Shown here piece after piece: positions 11,506 to 22,741 of a stretch of DNA of 64,000 nt. The stretch comes from Diphasiastrum complanatum (lineage: Eukaryota > Streptophyta > Lycopodiopsida > Lycopodiales > Lycopodiaceae). The notes beneath the pieces are model-generated. The model had not been told where the DNA came from. It saw nothing but the letters and a program-made list of their open reading frames with translations, and searched no databases. Every line of letters starts with the position of its first letter. Positions within the stretch are counted from its first letter, which is position 1. A program made the translations under genes and the position numbers. The stretch lies in assembly GCA_029204225.1 (NCBI GenBank), contig CM055098.1, positions 12,049,552 through 12,113,551 on the forward strand, read 5' to 3'.

Positions 11506-11948
11506 AGAGTTTGAAACACTCTTTTATATAAAATATGGTGTATCCTATAAAGATTCTGGATTGACAGATAGAGAATCATCGATACTCGCATAAAGTGAGA
11601 TTTGATACTTGATTTTGCTGATTTACCCCTTTAAACATTTCTAGTTAGTTCAATCCCTTGCTAGAAAATAGTTTAACAGGGCACCTTTGGCATTCTGTAA
11701 GATAGTGTCCCCTTTTCGCGTGTCACCATAATGTGTGTAAAAACACAGTGTCGTGATTCTTTCGCCTTTTCTTCGTCTGTGCAAATTTGCATGTAAATAT
11801 GCAGACTACGCGACAAAGTTAGTAAATATGCAGCATTAATGGAGGCAGACTAAAATGGGATCTAAGGAGAGTAGAGGGAATAAATCCAACACTAAAGGTA
11901 TGGTATGTTCAATAACTGATGTCGGAATACCCTTCAGATCTTGAAAAG

Positions 11949-12630
11949 TGTTAAAAATTCACAATTCTAGCTTGACTAGTTTTGGTCATATGACTTGTAA
12001 TCAGTTAGATGGTCATGATGTGGCTCGTCACACGTGCCAAATAGCATAGGATTCCATTCATAAGGATGTTCTCAAGTAGACCTAAGTGTTAGAACCTTTG
12101 GAATGAGTCCAAATTATGCTTAGATACAAGGGAGAAAAAATAGGAGCTATTTTTGGTAATTTTTGCATTGTTGAGGGATCTCCAAGATTCCAACCCTAAC
12201 TTGGTAGGGATGAAAGATCCACCAAAATTAGCATTAGGGATAGGTTTAGGGCTACTCATACCTGCCCAAAACCGTGATGGATCATGTATATATAGGTGAT
12301 GATATCTCACCAAAATCAATCAAGCAATTTCATGTTTTTTCTCTCATAATGGTGCAATTGCTCTCTATGTTCATAATTGTTTGAGTACTTGTGATTACTA
12401 ATGATTATAGGATTGAATGTAGGTCTGGTGTACAATACTCAGACTGTGGAAGGCCGTACTTTCACACGTGTGAAGCCTTCTTCAAGGATTTGGGCCATTT
12501 AGTGAGGTTCAAGCATAGATTTTTGATGGATTTTGATGGTTCAACTTGTGCTAATCTTATGAAATCATAATCTATTGTTTCCCTCATCATTTCAAGTGTT
12601 TTAGGATCCTTATTTGCTGTAATTTTTACA
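11949..12630 (+). mobile_element. copia 5' LTR (682 bp)
   Basis: Starts TGTTAAAAATTCACAA and ends GCTGTAATTTTTACA. A TATA-like ATGTATATATAGG lies near 12285 and is a plausible promoter for the element RNA. It is the same length as the 3' LTR at 17485-18166. Confidence 0.95.
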
Positions 12631-12643
12631 TGGTGTCAGAGCC
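12631..12643 (+). other. copia primer-binding site
   Basis: TGGTGTCAGAGCC directly follows the 5' LTR. It is close to the initiator-Met-tRNA complement TGGTATCAGAGC used by plant copia elements, with one change. Confidence 0.85.
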
Positions 12644-12865
12644 TAAAGGCTGAAATGAGCTAAATCCTTGGTTTTCATTCAATTTGATCACAATTTTTGA
12701 TCTAAATCTTGTGTAGATTGGATCTTAGCATCTAGTATTGATTCTAGAACTCAAAGTGAGTCAAATACATTGGAGATTGGTGTTGTGTGACTTCATTTTC
12801 AGGTGTTTAGGTGTCTAAAACCAGAGGCAAAGTTGAATTCAATTCACATTACCAAGATAGCAAGA

Positions 12866-13070
12866 TTTGCTTGCTCCAAGCATTGATTTCTAAGCGAGTT
12901 TTGGAGGTGATTTCATAGAGGAGGCTTTCTAGCATTCAAGGAGAGGGAAGATCAAAGTTTTGGGGAAGATCAAAGTTTTGCTTGCTCCAAGCATTGATTT
13001 CTAAGCGAGTTTTGGAGGTGATTTCATAGAGGAGGCTTTCTAGCATTCAAGGAGAGGGAAGATCAAAGTG
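12866..13070 (+). repeat. 111-bp tandem duplication in the copia leader
   Basis: The segment beginning TTTGCTTGCTCCAAGC at 12866 is repeated from 12977 nearly without change, second copy about 94 bp. It lies between the PBS and the gag start, where it lengthens the untranslated leader. Confidence 0.85.
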
Positions 13071-13501
13071 ATTTAGGTTCAGTCCAACCATTGCTTGACT
13101 TATGCACCAAATTAGATCAATTTTTCATCAATTTTGATCATTTTTTGCTTGTGATTGGATAGTAGATTGTGTTGCATCCTCATTAAGTTCCATTCAGATC
13201 TTTTACAACTGATTTTGGAAGTATATTAGGTTTCTGAAATTCACTCTTGATCAGATCATTTGGTTGCTTTAATGTTCTTTATAGAAAGAGGGGCAATTCT
13301 ACTAGTATTGTCTACTTCAATCAAGCAAGTGCATTGTTTCTAGTATTCTATGATTTGCTTTTGTTAGAGATCATTCTTAGACCTTTATAGGAAGTCTATT
13401 ACTGATCTTTTCAGGTCCCTAAGAAGTGGGATAAGGTAGACCTTCAATCAAATCAATAGAAGTAAGCTTCATTTGTGTCAAGTCCTTGATTAGGAGACTA
13501 G

Positions 13502-16500
13502 ATGGCATCTATAAATGCATATCTTTTGGATACTAATGAAAGGCTCAACAAAACTAACTATTCCATATGGAAAGTTAGAATGAAATCCATCATGATCATG
13601 CAAGATCTGATGGAAATTGTAAATGGTAAGCAGGGTGAACCTATTCATCCTCAAGAAAAAGCCAAATACATCAAGAGGTGAAATGTTGCACTACATTGCA
13701 TAAAAATGAATGTTGCAAATGAACTCTTAAGAGAGGTAGGAGATTGCACTTCAGCTCAAGATGCTTGGGAGACTTTGCAAAAGGTCTATGAATCCAAGAA
13801 CCAAACTAGAATGTTAGCTTTGAAGAATCAAATCTATAGAAGCTATCAAAAGAAAGGAGAGAGTGCACATACTTTTGTCTTAAGAGTAAAAGAATTGAAC
13901 AAAGAGCTAGCCTTTATAGGTGATCCTATCAAGGATGAAGAGCTTGTTCAACTCATATTGAATGGACTAAGCTTTGAATTTGACAATTTGGTTCAGGAAT
14001 ATGCAATTATGGGTAAGCTACCCATACTTGAAGAACTCCAAGGCACACTCATGGCCGAGGAATCAAGAAGGAGCCAAATGCAAGAGAGGATGGATAGGCT
14101 TTCCATCCAAGGTGGAGATGACCAAGCTCTCTTCACCAAAGGCAAAGGCAAGTCCAAAGGCAAAGGATCAACATTCAAGAAGTCTACAAAGCTTGAGGAT
14201 CAAGAAGGACCCTCAAAGGCATCTCCATCAACCACCAAAGTCAAGAAGGACAAATCAAAGGTGAAGTGCTACTATTGTAGCAAGATGGGGCATTATGCCT
14301 CGGAATGCTTCAAGAGGAAGCAAGATCAAAGCCAAGCCAACATGAGCAAAGAGGAGGAGGAGGAGAGTTCACATGAGGACTCTCTCATGATGTCCATATT
14401 TTCTTCAACAAGCTTCAAAGGAAAAGATCCTTGGTGGATTGACTCGGGTGCTAGTTCACACATGACTAGTAAAAGGGAGTTTTTCTTTTCTCTCTTATCT
14501 TATGATGGACCTATAAAGTCTATCTATACAGCAAATGATGAAGCTTGTAAGATTGAAGGAGTTGGTAGCATTCCCCTTTGCTTAGGATCTTCCAAAAAGA
14601 TCAACATAGAAGGTGTTTTGTACATTCCTACAATAACAAAGAATCTACTAAGTGTTGGCCAAATGGTAGACAATGGTTTCAATGTTGACTTTGCTTCAAA
14701 TGAATGTTTCATCAAGAAGAAGGGTAAGATAGTGGCTAAGGGCACTAGACTTGGCAAACTTTATAAGTTGGATGCATTTGTGGATACTAATGTTGTCATG
14801 TTGGCCGAGAAGAGCAAGATATCTACCTTTACTTTATGGCACAAAAGACTTGGACATGTCAACTCGGGTTTCATGGAGGCTATGATCAAGGAGGAGTATG
14901 ATTTAGGCCTACCAAGGTCTATTGGGAAGGAAGACAAGGTTTGTGAAGCTTGTGCCTTATCCAAGGCACATAAGAAGGTGTTTCCTAACTCCATCACAAA
15001 GTCATCTCATCCTCTTGAACTCATACACTCGGATGTGCACATTGCTAGCACCAAATCTAATGGAGGTTCATCCATGTTTTTAACCTTCATTGATGACTAC
15101 TCAAGATATTGTTGGGTGTTCTTACTTTCCTTCAAGTCTCAAGTATTTGATACTTTTGTAAAGTTCAAGTTGTTTGTGGAAAAGCATCATAATCATAGCA
15201 TCAAGATTCTTAGAAGTGACAATGGTGGAGAATTCATCTCCAATGAGTTCAAGGCCTTTTGTGAGGAGGAAGGGATCAAGAAAGAGACTTCTTGTCCTTA
15301 CACTCCTCAACAAAATGGAGTTGCTGAAAGAAGTAATAGAAAATTATGTGAATGTTCTAAGGCTTTAAGAATAGATGCTTGTTTGCCCAAATCCTTTTGG
15401 GGTGAGTCTCTTGTATGTGCAAACTACTTGATGAATAAGGTGTCTTGCAAAGCAATTGAAGGCAAAACTCCTTATGAGATGTTGTATGGAAAGAAACCCA
15501 ATCTTAATCACTTGAAAGTTTTTGGGTGTATATGTTATGTGCATGTGCCATTGGAAACAAGAACCAAGGAGGATCCATCTTCCACAAGAGGGATCATGCT
15601 TGGATATGCAAGCTCAAGCAAGGGCTACAAAGTCTATCTCCCATCCTTGAACAAATTTGTTGTTTCAATGGATGTCATCTTTGATGAACATCATATGCAT
15701 ATGCTTGAAGAAGGCTCAAGTGCTCCAACAATAAAGAAGAAGATGGCCGAGGAGCAAGATCTTGTTTTTGAGGAGGAGCTCATGGAGGAGCAAGCACCAA
15801 ACCCACCTACCACACCAAGGAGATATTCAAGGGCAAAAGTGGAGCCATCAAGGCTCACATATCAAGGAAAAGGACATCAAGTTGAGGGTATCTCATCCAC
15901 TTCTTATGCTTTATCTAGTTTTGAAGAACCATCTAATGTTGAAGATGCATTGAACTCCAAAGAATGGTATAAAGCTATGTTGGATGAGTATGATGCCTTG
16001 ATTGAGAATGAAACTTGGTTGCTTGTTGAGAGACCTCAAAGGAATGTAATATGATGCAAGTGGGTCTTCAAGCTTAAGTTGAATGCAAATGGGAGTGTTA
16101 ACAAACATAAAGCAAGATTATTTGCAAAAGGTTATGTTCAAGAGAGAGGGATAGACTATGAGGAAACTTTTGCACCCGTGGCCAAGATGGTCACAATAAG
16201 GCTAATCATTGCAATTGCATCACATTTTGGATGGATTCTATGTCAAATGGATGTCTCTAATGCTTTCTTGAATGGTTTTTTGGAAGAGGATATCTATATG
16301 GAGCAGCCACAAGGGTTCATCAAGCATGGAATGGAGAACAAAGTATGCCATTTCCAAAGAAGCATCTATGGCTTGAAGCAAGCCTCGAGATCTTGGAATT
16401 CAAGACTACATTGCTATCTTATTTCACTTTCTTTTGTTCAAAGTGAATATGATCCCACTCTTTACATTAAGTTTGATGATGTTGGTATTGTACTTTTACT

Positions 16501-17461
16501 CATTTATGTAGATGACATCATCATTAGTGGAAATAGTGTTGATGGTATTGAAAAAATCAAGATAGATCTATCCTTAGAGTTCAAGATGGTAGATCTAGGG
16601 TGTCTTCACTTCATCTTAGGCATAGAAGTACGTAGAGGGTCTGATTTTATCTTTATAAGTCAAGTAAACTATGCTCAAAGTCTTTTGAAGAAGTTTAAGA
16701 TGGAAGTATGCAAAAGTGTTGACACACCAATGGAGCAAGATGTAAAAGTGCCAAATGAAGGTGATGAAAGTTCCTTCATGGACATCACTTTGTTTAGGCA
16801 ACTTATAGGTTCCTTAATGTGGATCACTATAACTAGACCAGATCTTAGCTTTAGTGTATGTAGGTTGAGCCAATCCATGCAAAAGCCATTGAATATCCAT
16901 TGGAAAAAGGCTAAGAGGATTCTAAGATACATCTCGGGTACATTGGATTTTGGGATTCTATATAGAGGAGATGTGATTAACCTTCATGCATTTAGTGATT
17001 CAGATTTTGCAGGGGACAAGAGGGATAGGAAATCAACAAGTGCCTATTCAACTTTCATAGGAGAAGGTGTGGTTTCATGGCTTTCAAAAAAACAAGAAAC
17101 TATATCTCTATCTTCAACCGAGGCCGAGTACAAAGCTTTGACAACCACTACAAAGGAGGTACTTTGGATCAAGAGATTATTGGTGGAACTAAAGATCATG
17201 GATTCAGAGGAGGCACCAATCATCTACAATGACAATATATCAGCCCAACACCTTGCATCTAACCCAATCTTCCATGCAAGATCTAAGCACATTGAGATAT
17301 GCCATCACTTTGTGAGAGAAATGGTGCAAGCCAAGGAGATTGCTTTGGAGCATGTTCCAAGCAATGAATGTGTAGCTGATCTACTTACTAAACCACTTCA
17401 AAAGACACCTTTTATGAAGTTCAGATCATCACTTGGAGTGATTAGTAAAGCAATGATTTAA
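13502..17461 (+). pseudogene. copia gag-pol polyprotein with two nonsense codons
   Basis: One frame of 1319 codons runs from the ATG at 13502 to the stop at 17461, broken only by TGA at 13679 and TGA at 16052. In order: gag (residues about 1-250), zinc knuckle CYYCSKMGHYASEC (about 255), protease WWIDSGASSHM (about 310), and integrase with its HHCC zinc site (about 446-480). The integrase catalytic residues are in HSDVH, RSDNGGEF and NGVAERS (about 509-604). RT has QMDVSNAFLNG (about 912) and YVDD in LLIYVDDIIISG (about 1002), and RNase H has SLSSTEAEYKAL (about 1200). PR-IN-RT-RH is the copia order. The second stop replaces a Gly codon (normally IGCKWV). All catalytic residues are present, so inactivation is recent. 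Confidence 0.95.
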
Positions 17462-17470
17462 CCAAGCTAG

Positions 17471-17484
17471 ATAGTGAGGAGGAG
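17471..17484 (+). other. copia polypurine tract
   Basis: ATAGTGAGGAGGAG lies directly before the 3' LTR, where plus-strand priming is expected. Confidence 0.8.
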
Positions 17485-18166
17485 TGTTAAAAATTCACAA
17501 TACTAGCTTGACTAGTTTTGGTCATATGACTTGTAAATAGTTAGATGGTCATGATGTGGCTTGTCACACGTGCCAAATAGCATAGAATTCCATTCATAAG
17601 GATGTTCTCAAGTAGACCTAAGTGTTAGGACCTTTGGAATGAGTCCAAATTATGCTTAGATACAAGGGAGAACAAATAGGAGCTATTTTTGGTAATTTTT
17701 GCATTGTTGAGGGATCTCCAAGATTCCAACCCTAACTTGGTAGGGATGAAAGATCCACCAAAATTAGCATTAGGGATAGGTTTAGGGATACTCATACCTG
17801 CCCAAAACCGTGATGGATCATGTATATATAGGTGATGATATCTCACCAAAATCAATCAAGCAATTTCATGTTTTTTCTCTCATAATGGTGCAATTGCTCT
17901 CTATGTTCATGATTGTTTGAGTACTTGTGATTACTAATGATTATAGGATTGAATGTAGGTCTGGTGTACAGTACTCAGACTGTGGGAGGCCGTACTTTCA
18001 CACGTGTGAAGCCTTCTTCAAGGATTTGGGCCATTTAGTGAGGATCAAGCATAGATTTTTGATGGATTTTGATGGTTCAACTTGTGCTAATCTTATGAAA
18101 TCATAATCTATTGTTTCTCTCATCATTTCAAGTGTTTTAGGATCCTTATTTGCTGTAATTTTTACA
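17485..18166 (+). mobile_element. copia 3' LTR (682 bp)
   Basis: Same ends and length as the 5' LTR, with about 13 substitutions and no length change seen. It is followed immediately by the target duplication AAAAG. Confidence 0.95.
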
Positions 18167-18171
18167 AAAAG

Positions 18172-18660
18172 TCCATGCAAAGCAATATTGATACTTAATA
18201 AGTAACGTTCGGAGTGCTTGAAACGAGTAAGTTGTGATCCAACTTGTACAATCTTTTTTGATTCTCCTGGTCCAGCAAGATTCATAGCCTGTGTCCTAGC
18301 TGGGCCATCGTAAACATCTTTCGATTCTGGCACCTGTTCTTTGGGTTCACGATGTGCTTTGGGTAACATGATAACCACATCATCTAGTGTATAACATTTA
18401 AAATATTCAAGCATATCATGCTAGACTACATCTGCTTGTTCTTTGTCAAAAGGACTTGTCTTGGATCTTCGCTTAGCCTTCTTAGCAGGAATTGATCGTG
18501 GAGGTGATGACTTCTGAGAAGATAAACTCTTCTTCGAAGGTGAAGACTTTCTAGATGATGATGTCCTGCTAGAACTTTGACTTGTAGAATCACTCTTGAG
18601 TTTTCCTTTGTCTTTATCCAATAAGGGTGGCACATTTTTTGAATCAATCTTTTGAGGAGG
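18172..18660 (-). pseudogene. gypsy spacer between protease and RT
   Basis: Minus-strand frames 18633-18421 (a Ser/Lys-rich run with many SS and KK pairs) and 18414-18172 (with SKKIVQVGSQLTRFKHSERY) lead up to IALHGLF at the copia insertion point. The sequence resembles the region just before RT in plant gypsy polyproteins. The longer open frame to 17998 reads into the copia LTR and is an artefact. No catalytic motif lies here. Confidence 0.6.
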
Positions 18661-18666
18661 ATTTTC

Positions 18667-19522
18667 TCATTTCATGACCGTATTATAATGTTGTTTGGCT
18701 TGTTTCTTCATCATTGACCCTGTGATCTTGTCTTCCTTCAATATAACTGCTTTTGTTGGTTTTATTGTTGGTTCATCAGGAATATTATGCACCCCAAATC
18801 TAGTCGGATCCATATGATTTAGAATCTGCTCATCAGTAAGTTCTGCATTGTCATCATAAGTCAAGGCATGACTCACATGAATGAGTTCATCTTCAATCAA
18901 ATCTAGTATAGGTTCCGTTGATATCCAAGCTACATTCAACACATTCAATGGAAAAGTAATCGGTGTATCCAAGGTTTGATCCAATAATGAAATCTCGTTC
19001 AAATCTGATTGATTATTTTGTTGACATATATATCCTACTGTACAGTCAATCGTTGCAAGAGCTTCATTCCAGTTGATAGTATTGGTTTGAGAATCATAAT
19101 GAACTCCCAAAGTTTTCTCTACTCGGTCACAAGTATAATTCGTTGTTGATGAATCATCATCCTCTTTTTGAACCACTGGTTTGATAGTCCAAGTTGCAAG
19201 ATCAACCTTGACTGCATGTTCACGATCTTCAAAAGTGATTTTTCCGATACCCCTATTATGAATTACTTGTGCAACTCGTAACATGGGCGTCCCAATAGGA
19301 CTCGGTAGACATTTGGTGCTTCTGGTAAGTCCATTACTACGAAAGTAATGACGAACTGTACTCCGGCAATTCTGACAGGTATATCTCAACCATTCCTCGT
19401 GGATGAACTGTCATTTGATCAGCTAGTTTAGTGGCAAAAGTCGTAGGTTTTATCTTTGCAAGGCCCCATTTTGCACATATCTTTGTAGAAATCAGGCTAA
19501 CTCCCGAACCGCCATCTATCAC
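18667..19522 (-). pseudogene. gypsy aspartic protease region, frameshifted
   Basis: The first piece (19522-19337) has AVVIDGGSGVSLIS, the flap-forming start of a retropepsin, with Asp-Gly-Gly where most enzymes have Asp-Thr/Ser-Gly. Plant gypsy lineages with DGGSGVN-like sites are known to me. A frameshift near 19380 leads into the second piece (19389-18667). That has PIGTPMLRVAQVIHNRGIGKITFE, equivalent to the LLGRPWL part of these proteases. The enzyme would process gag-pol. The stops and frameshift make it inactive. Confidence 0.72.
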
Positions 19523-19549
19523 AACTGCTTCATTAGGAAATTGTCTATG

Positions 19550-21522
19550 CTATATTGACAGGGTAATATTTTTTTGTTCACTTTTCCAGGCTGCTCCGAC
19601 ATGGAGTACTTCATTAGATTCTTCAAATCCAGCACAAAAAAGTGGCTCCTCATGGACTTCTAGTTCAGCTTGAGTTAGCTTTTGTGCTAATACTTCTTTT
19701 GCTTTTGGCACCAACTTCAGGAACTCTCCCAATGAAATATTGATCTTACTAGACAAAATATTCATGAGCAGTTCTGTTTGAGGAGCTTCCGGTTTAATCA
19801 TCTTGAAGGGTTCTTCATGATGATGCAACTGAGCATTCATATTTGTATGTGAATTTTTTGGTGATTGCAATGGTGAAGAACGGACTTCGGTTGTTGCTCT
19901 AGCAGCTTCAAGCTCCTCTTCTTTTTGCAGATATTTAATCCACTGCCTCATATCCTGATATCTTCTTTTTTTTGCATGAAGATTTGGATAGACTCCAGAT
20001 GCTATTGGTATATCAGTTAATGGTATAGAATCAGCAAGTACTGGATCTGCTACCAGTTCTTTCTGCTTCTGTGCTCTGGTGACCACCATCAAAGGTACAC
20101 TTGGTTTATTATGAGCTACTAGTCTTTGTTTGATTGTTATCAAATTTACAGGAGCTGTAGTCGATGGTGGCTTCGGTTTTGCTGGACGTTCCTTATAGTA
20201 ATGCCCATAACCACAGTCACGACAGAATGATACAATTTTTTTTTTATTTGGACATTCTGCAACTCTGTGATTTTCTCCACATGCAAAGCATCCAAGTGGT
20301 GCTCTAGTCCAGTTTCTAGATGCTTTTTGTTGTGCGGCAACATAAATAGCATATTGGTCTAAAGATCCACCTTCTTGATCATTACCATAGTTCCATTGGT
20401 CGGCACTTCTGTAAGGTTCTGGTTCCATCAAATTGGCAGGAGGAGCGGGGTGCTTTGGTAGGGCAGGTAAGACTAACCATTCCGGGTATCCAAGAGCAGA
20501 TTGTCGAGGTCTAGTTGTCGGATTTCCTCCATAATATGGTTCTCGATATCCCATCTGGGCATACCATTGCTGAATTATCCGAGGATTGAAGTTGCAAAAA
20601 GTAGTCTCATGATCAGGCGAATTACACACATGGTACATACTGATTTCCATTCATTTTTTCAATTGAGGACACTCATTCACTGTGTGATTTCCTGTACAAA
20701 TAGAATACCAAACATTTTTCCTAGCTTAAAAAGTCTTTGCAAACTTCTCAGGTTCCTTGATCGCTTGTCCATGGAAATATTCCAATGCTTTGATCTTCTC
20801 ATCAAATTGCGACTGTAATTTTTCCATCTGTTTCTGTTGGTTCTTTCCGAGTTTCTCGAACTCATTGAGCATCATTTCTGTAGTAGCGTTGACATTCGTC
20901 GATGCAATAGTGGTGGATGTCGTAGTGGTCTACCCTACTATATAAGACAACATACTGATATTTGGCTCATCGTCTGAATCTGCATCCTCTTCTCGAATTG
21001 CATCATCCATAGCATTTTGAAAAAGTGCGTACTCATTATGGCATTTCATCTCACGTCTGATCCTTTTAGGTAAACCTGACAAAACCACATAATCATCGCA
21101 TTTTCGTTAATCAGCTCAGGTTTGCACTCAGATCTGAGGCGTTTTACCTGTTCAATGTAATCTTGAACCATTTTCCGCTTTTCCATTTTAATTTTACTTA
21201 AAAGTAGGCAAGGGTCTTCCATAAACCTCCAAGGTTTGAACCGTGTGTTAAGGGCTCATTTAACAATCTCCCAATCTGTACGCTCAGTTTCATCTTTATT
21301 ATAGTACCAATCTTGTGCTGCGCCTGTTAAGGACATAATAAAAAGCTTAAGTTTATCTTGGAGAAAAATTTTGCCATAGCCTTCACAAGATTCAGAATAG
21401 ATCTGAAGAAATCTAACTAGATCTGTTAATCCATTGTATTTGGGTAGATCCAAATGGGGTGCTCTTCTAACAATGATTGGATTGATTTCCTGAGGAGCAC
21501 CTCCAGGGGCAGCCATCTTCAC
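19550..21522 (-). pseudogene. gypsy gag with zinc knuckles, interrupted
   Basis: From 21522 the frame reads a capsid-like domain (LDLPKYNGLTDLVRFLQIY... GAAQDWYY) as in retrotransposon gag proteins. It then meets stops near 21256, 20940, 20730 and 20654. A coiled region (EFEKLGKNQQKQMEKLQSQF) and an intact 366-codon piece (20650-19550) follow. The last piece has CFACGENHRVAEC and CRDCGYGHYYKE, zinc-knuckle-like sites; the second lacks its last Cys. Gag would package element RNA. The order before the protease at 19522 is normal for gypsy. Confidence 0.8.
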
Positions 21523-21539
21523 AGACTAAATCAAGCAGA

Positions 21540-21922
21540 CAATGAGATTGGATCTAGATTTTCAATCAAAACTATCTCAGATCAGATTAGCTAGATCTCT
21601 TCCACTTGACAAGAATATGATTCCTATATCTGAAAGATTTCGAAGTTCAACCAATCGATACTTCTCAAAAATGAAAAAAATTTCAGAATCAAAATCAAAC
21701 TGTATTAGATTTGACAAGGACTTGATCTGGAAAATCGAAACCTAAAAATAGAACTGGCGAAGGTTTCTTAAGCGAAGATTTACTCGATGAAGGTTCAACA
21801 ATGTCCGTTTGAGTTTGTTTCTCGTTCGAGTTTCGAGTTCACCTTTTTTTTTTCGTGTTCATTTTCTTTTCGAGCTATTTATTTTTTGTCTCTCACACTC
21901 ACACACCCTCCTTCTCCCAACA
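21540..21922 (+). mobile_element. copia LTR, 3' part
   Basis: The segment ends CTTCTCCCAACA directly before a TGGTATCAGA site, the normal LTR/PBS junction. Its right half (GTTTCTCGTTCGAG..., Thy-rich) is of the same family as the minus-strand LTR at 7898-8570. The left limit is not defined because it abuts the gypsy gag at about 21522. Confidence 0.65.
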
Positions 21923-21935
21923 TGGTATCAGAACT
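21923..21935 (+). other. copia primer-binding site
   Basis: TGGTATCAGAACT after the LTR end matches the initiator-Met-tRNA type used by plant copia elements. The gag fragment follows 150 bp downstream. Confidence 0.8.
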
Positions 21936-22078
21936 TCTTTTCGTAGTCTGATAAGCTTTCACAATACAAAACTCTTCTAGCCGATAGAGTAATTGTCTTC
22001 TTGTTTTGTGATTCTGTACCAGATTTTCATACTTAAGTCACTAATAGTTTTTCCTTTCACTTAGACTAATTGTTCCAC

Positions 22079-22381
22079 ATGGATTTCCAAGTGAAAGCCA
22101 GTCCCATCATGGACAAGCTTGATGGAACCAATTACCATATGTGGAAATTTAAGATAAAAACTGTACTAATGGCTAAAGAATTGTATGACGTTGTTACAGG
22201 TGCAGAAGGAAAACCCGAAGCAGACGACGTAACAATCGCCAGATGAAAGTTGAAGGATGAAAAGGCTTTTGCACTGATCATCCTGAACATTACGGATACC
22301 CAGATCAGCCATGTATTAGAGGCTCAAACATCGAAAGAAGTTTGGGACATCTTGAGCACATTATACAAGTGCGAGATATAG
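22079..22381 (+). pseudogene. copia gag N-terminal fragment
   Basis: The ATG-started frame reads MDKLDGTNYHMWKFKIKTVL, the usual start of plant copia gag. It goes on to QTSKEVWDILSTLYKCEI and a TAG. A TGA at 22244 interrupts it. Only about 100 of the usual roughly 300 gag residues are present before the sequence switches to gypsy RNase H at about 22390, so a deletion or recombination joined two elements. Confidence 0.85.
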
Positions 22382-22402
22382 CTTCCAAGCTACATCTTAG
22401 GA

Positions 22403-22736
22403 AGAAATTTTAGTCCCTCAAATCCAAGTATGCCATTGGAGCAGTGCTCACCCAACCGGGAGAATTCAAAAAGGACTACCCAATCCGTTTTCTTAGTCGA
22501 CAATTGATATCTGTTGAAGTCAATTATACCACTACCGAACGTGAAGCCTTGACAATGGTACATGCGGTTCAGAAGTTTCGCCATTATCTTCTAGGAAAAG
22601 TTTTTGTGTTCTTCACTTATCATCAAGCATTGTTGTATCTCATCAGCGAGACCAAGGCCAAGGCGCAGGTACCAGCCAAAGCCAAGAGGAAGGATAGGCA
22701 TTCGCACACCATATCTGCCAGTCGGGCCTTCTGAAG
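22403..22736 (+). pseudogene. gypsy RNase H fragment
   Basis: The frame reads KYAIGAVLTQPGEFKKDYPI, then NYTTTEREALTMVHAVQKFRHYLLG and HQALLYLI, all conserved RNase H sequence of Ty3/gypsy polyproteins. After LYLI the frame passes directly into Lys/Ala-rich sequence, leading to the unknown ORF. About 70 RNase H residues survive and RT is absent upstream. Confidence 0.85.
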
Positions 22737-22741
22737 ACCAA

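Larger units (their letters stand above)
8571..11894. other. Unclassified intergenic DNA
   Basis: No conserved coding region was recognised. There is a T-rich run near 9127-9142 and several short open frames on both strands (8556-8865, 9182-9409, 10057-10520) without motifs. The right part holds three short hairpins (11057-11169) and an 87-codon frame. The segment could be a very old retroelement leader, but I see no LTR ends. Confidence 0.4.
11944..18171 (+). mobile_element. Complete Ty1/copia element with 5-bp duplication
   Basis: The element proper is 11949-18166 (6218 bp), flanked on both sides by AAAAG (11944-11948 and 18167-18171). It has two 682-bp LTRs, a PBS, a tandemly duplicated leader, one gag-pol frame and a polypurine tract. 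I count 13 differences by eye between the LTRs (about 1.9%), so it is the youngest large full-length element in the window apart from the TRIM nest. It inserted into a minus-strand gypsy protease/RT region. Two single-base nonsense codons disable the polyprotein. Confidence 0.96.
11895..21522 (-). mobile_element. gypsy element (gag-protease to RT start), split by copia
   Basis: Read on the minus strand from 21522: gag-like region, zinc-knuckle region, aspartic protease region and a spacer that reaches 18172. It resumes at 11943 with the start of RT (KDLKGIP-like, then SVIEHTIPL) and is lost at about 11895. The interruption is the complete copia element flanked by AAAAG. Without the insert the frame runs IALHGLF then KDLKGIP. 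No LTR of this element is visible. Many in-frame stops show that it is dead. Confidence 0.8.

Noticed and set aside
17998-18414. A 138-codon minus-strand frame
   Set aside because: Only the part above 18172 is gypsy; the rest reads through the copia LTR, so the fusion is an insertion artefact.
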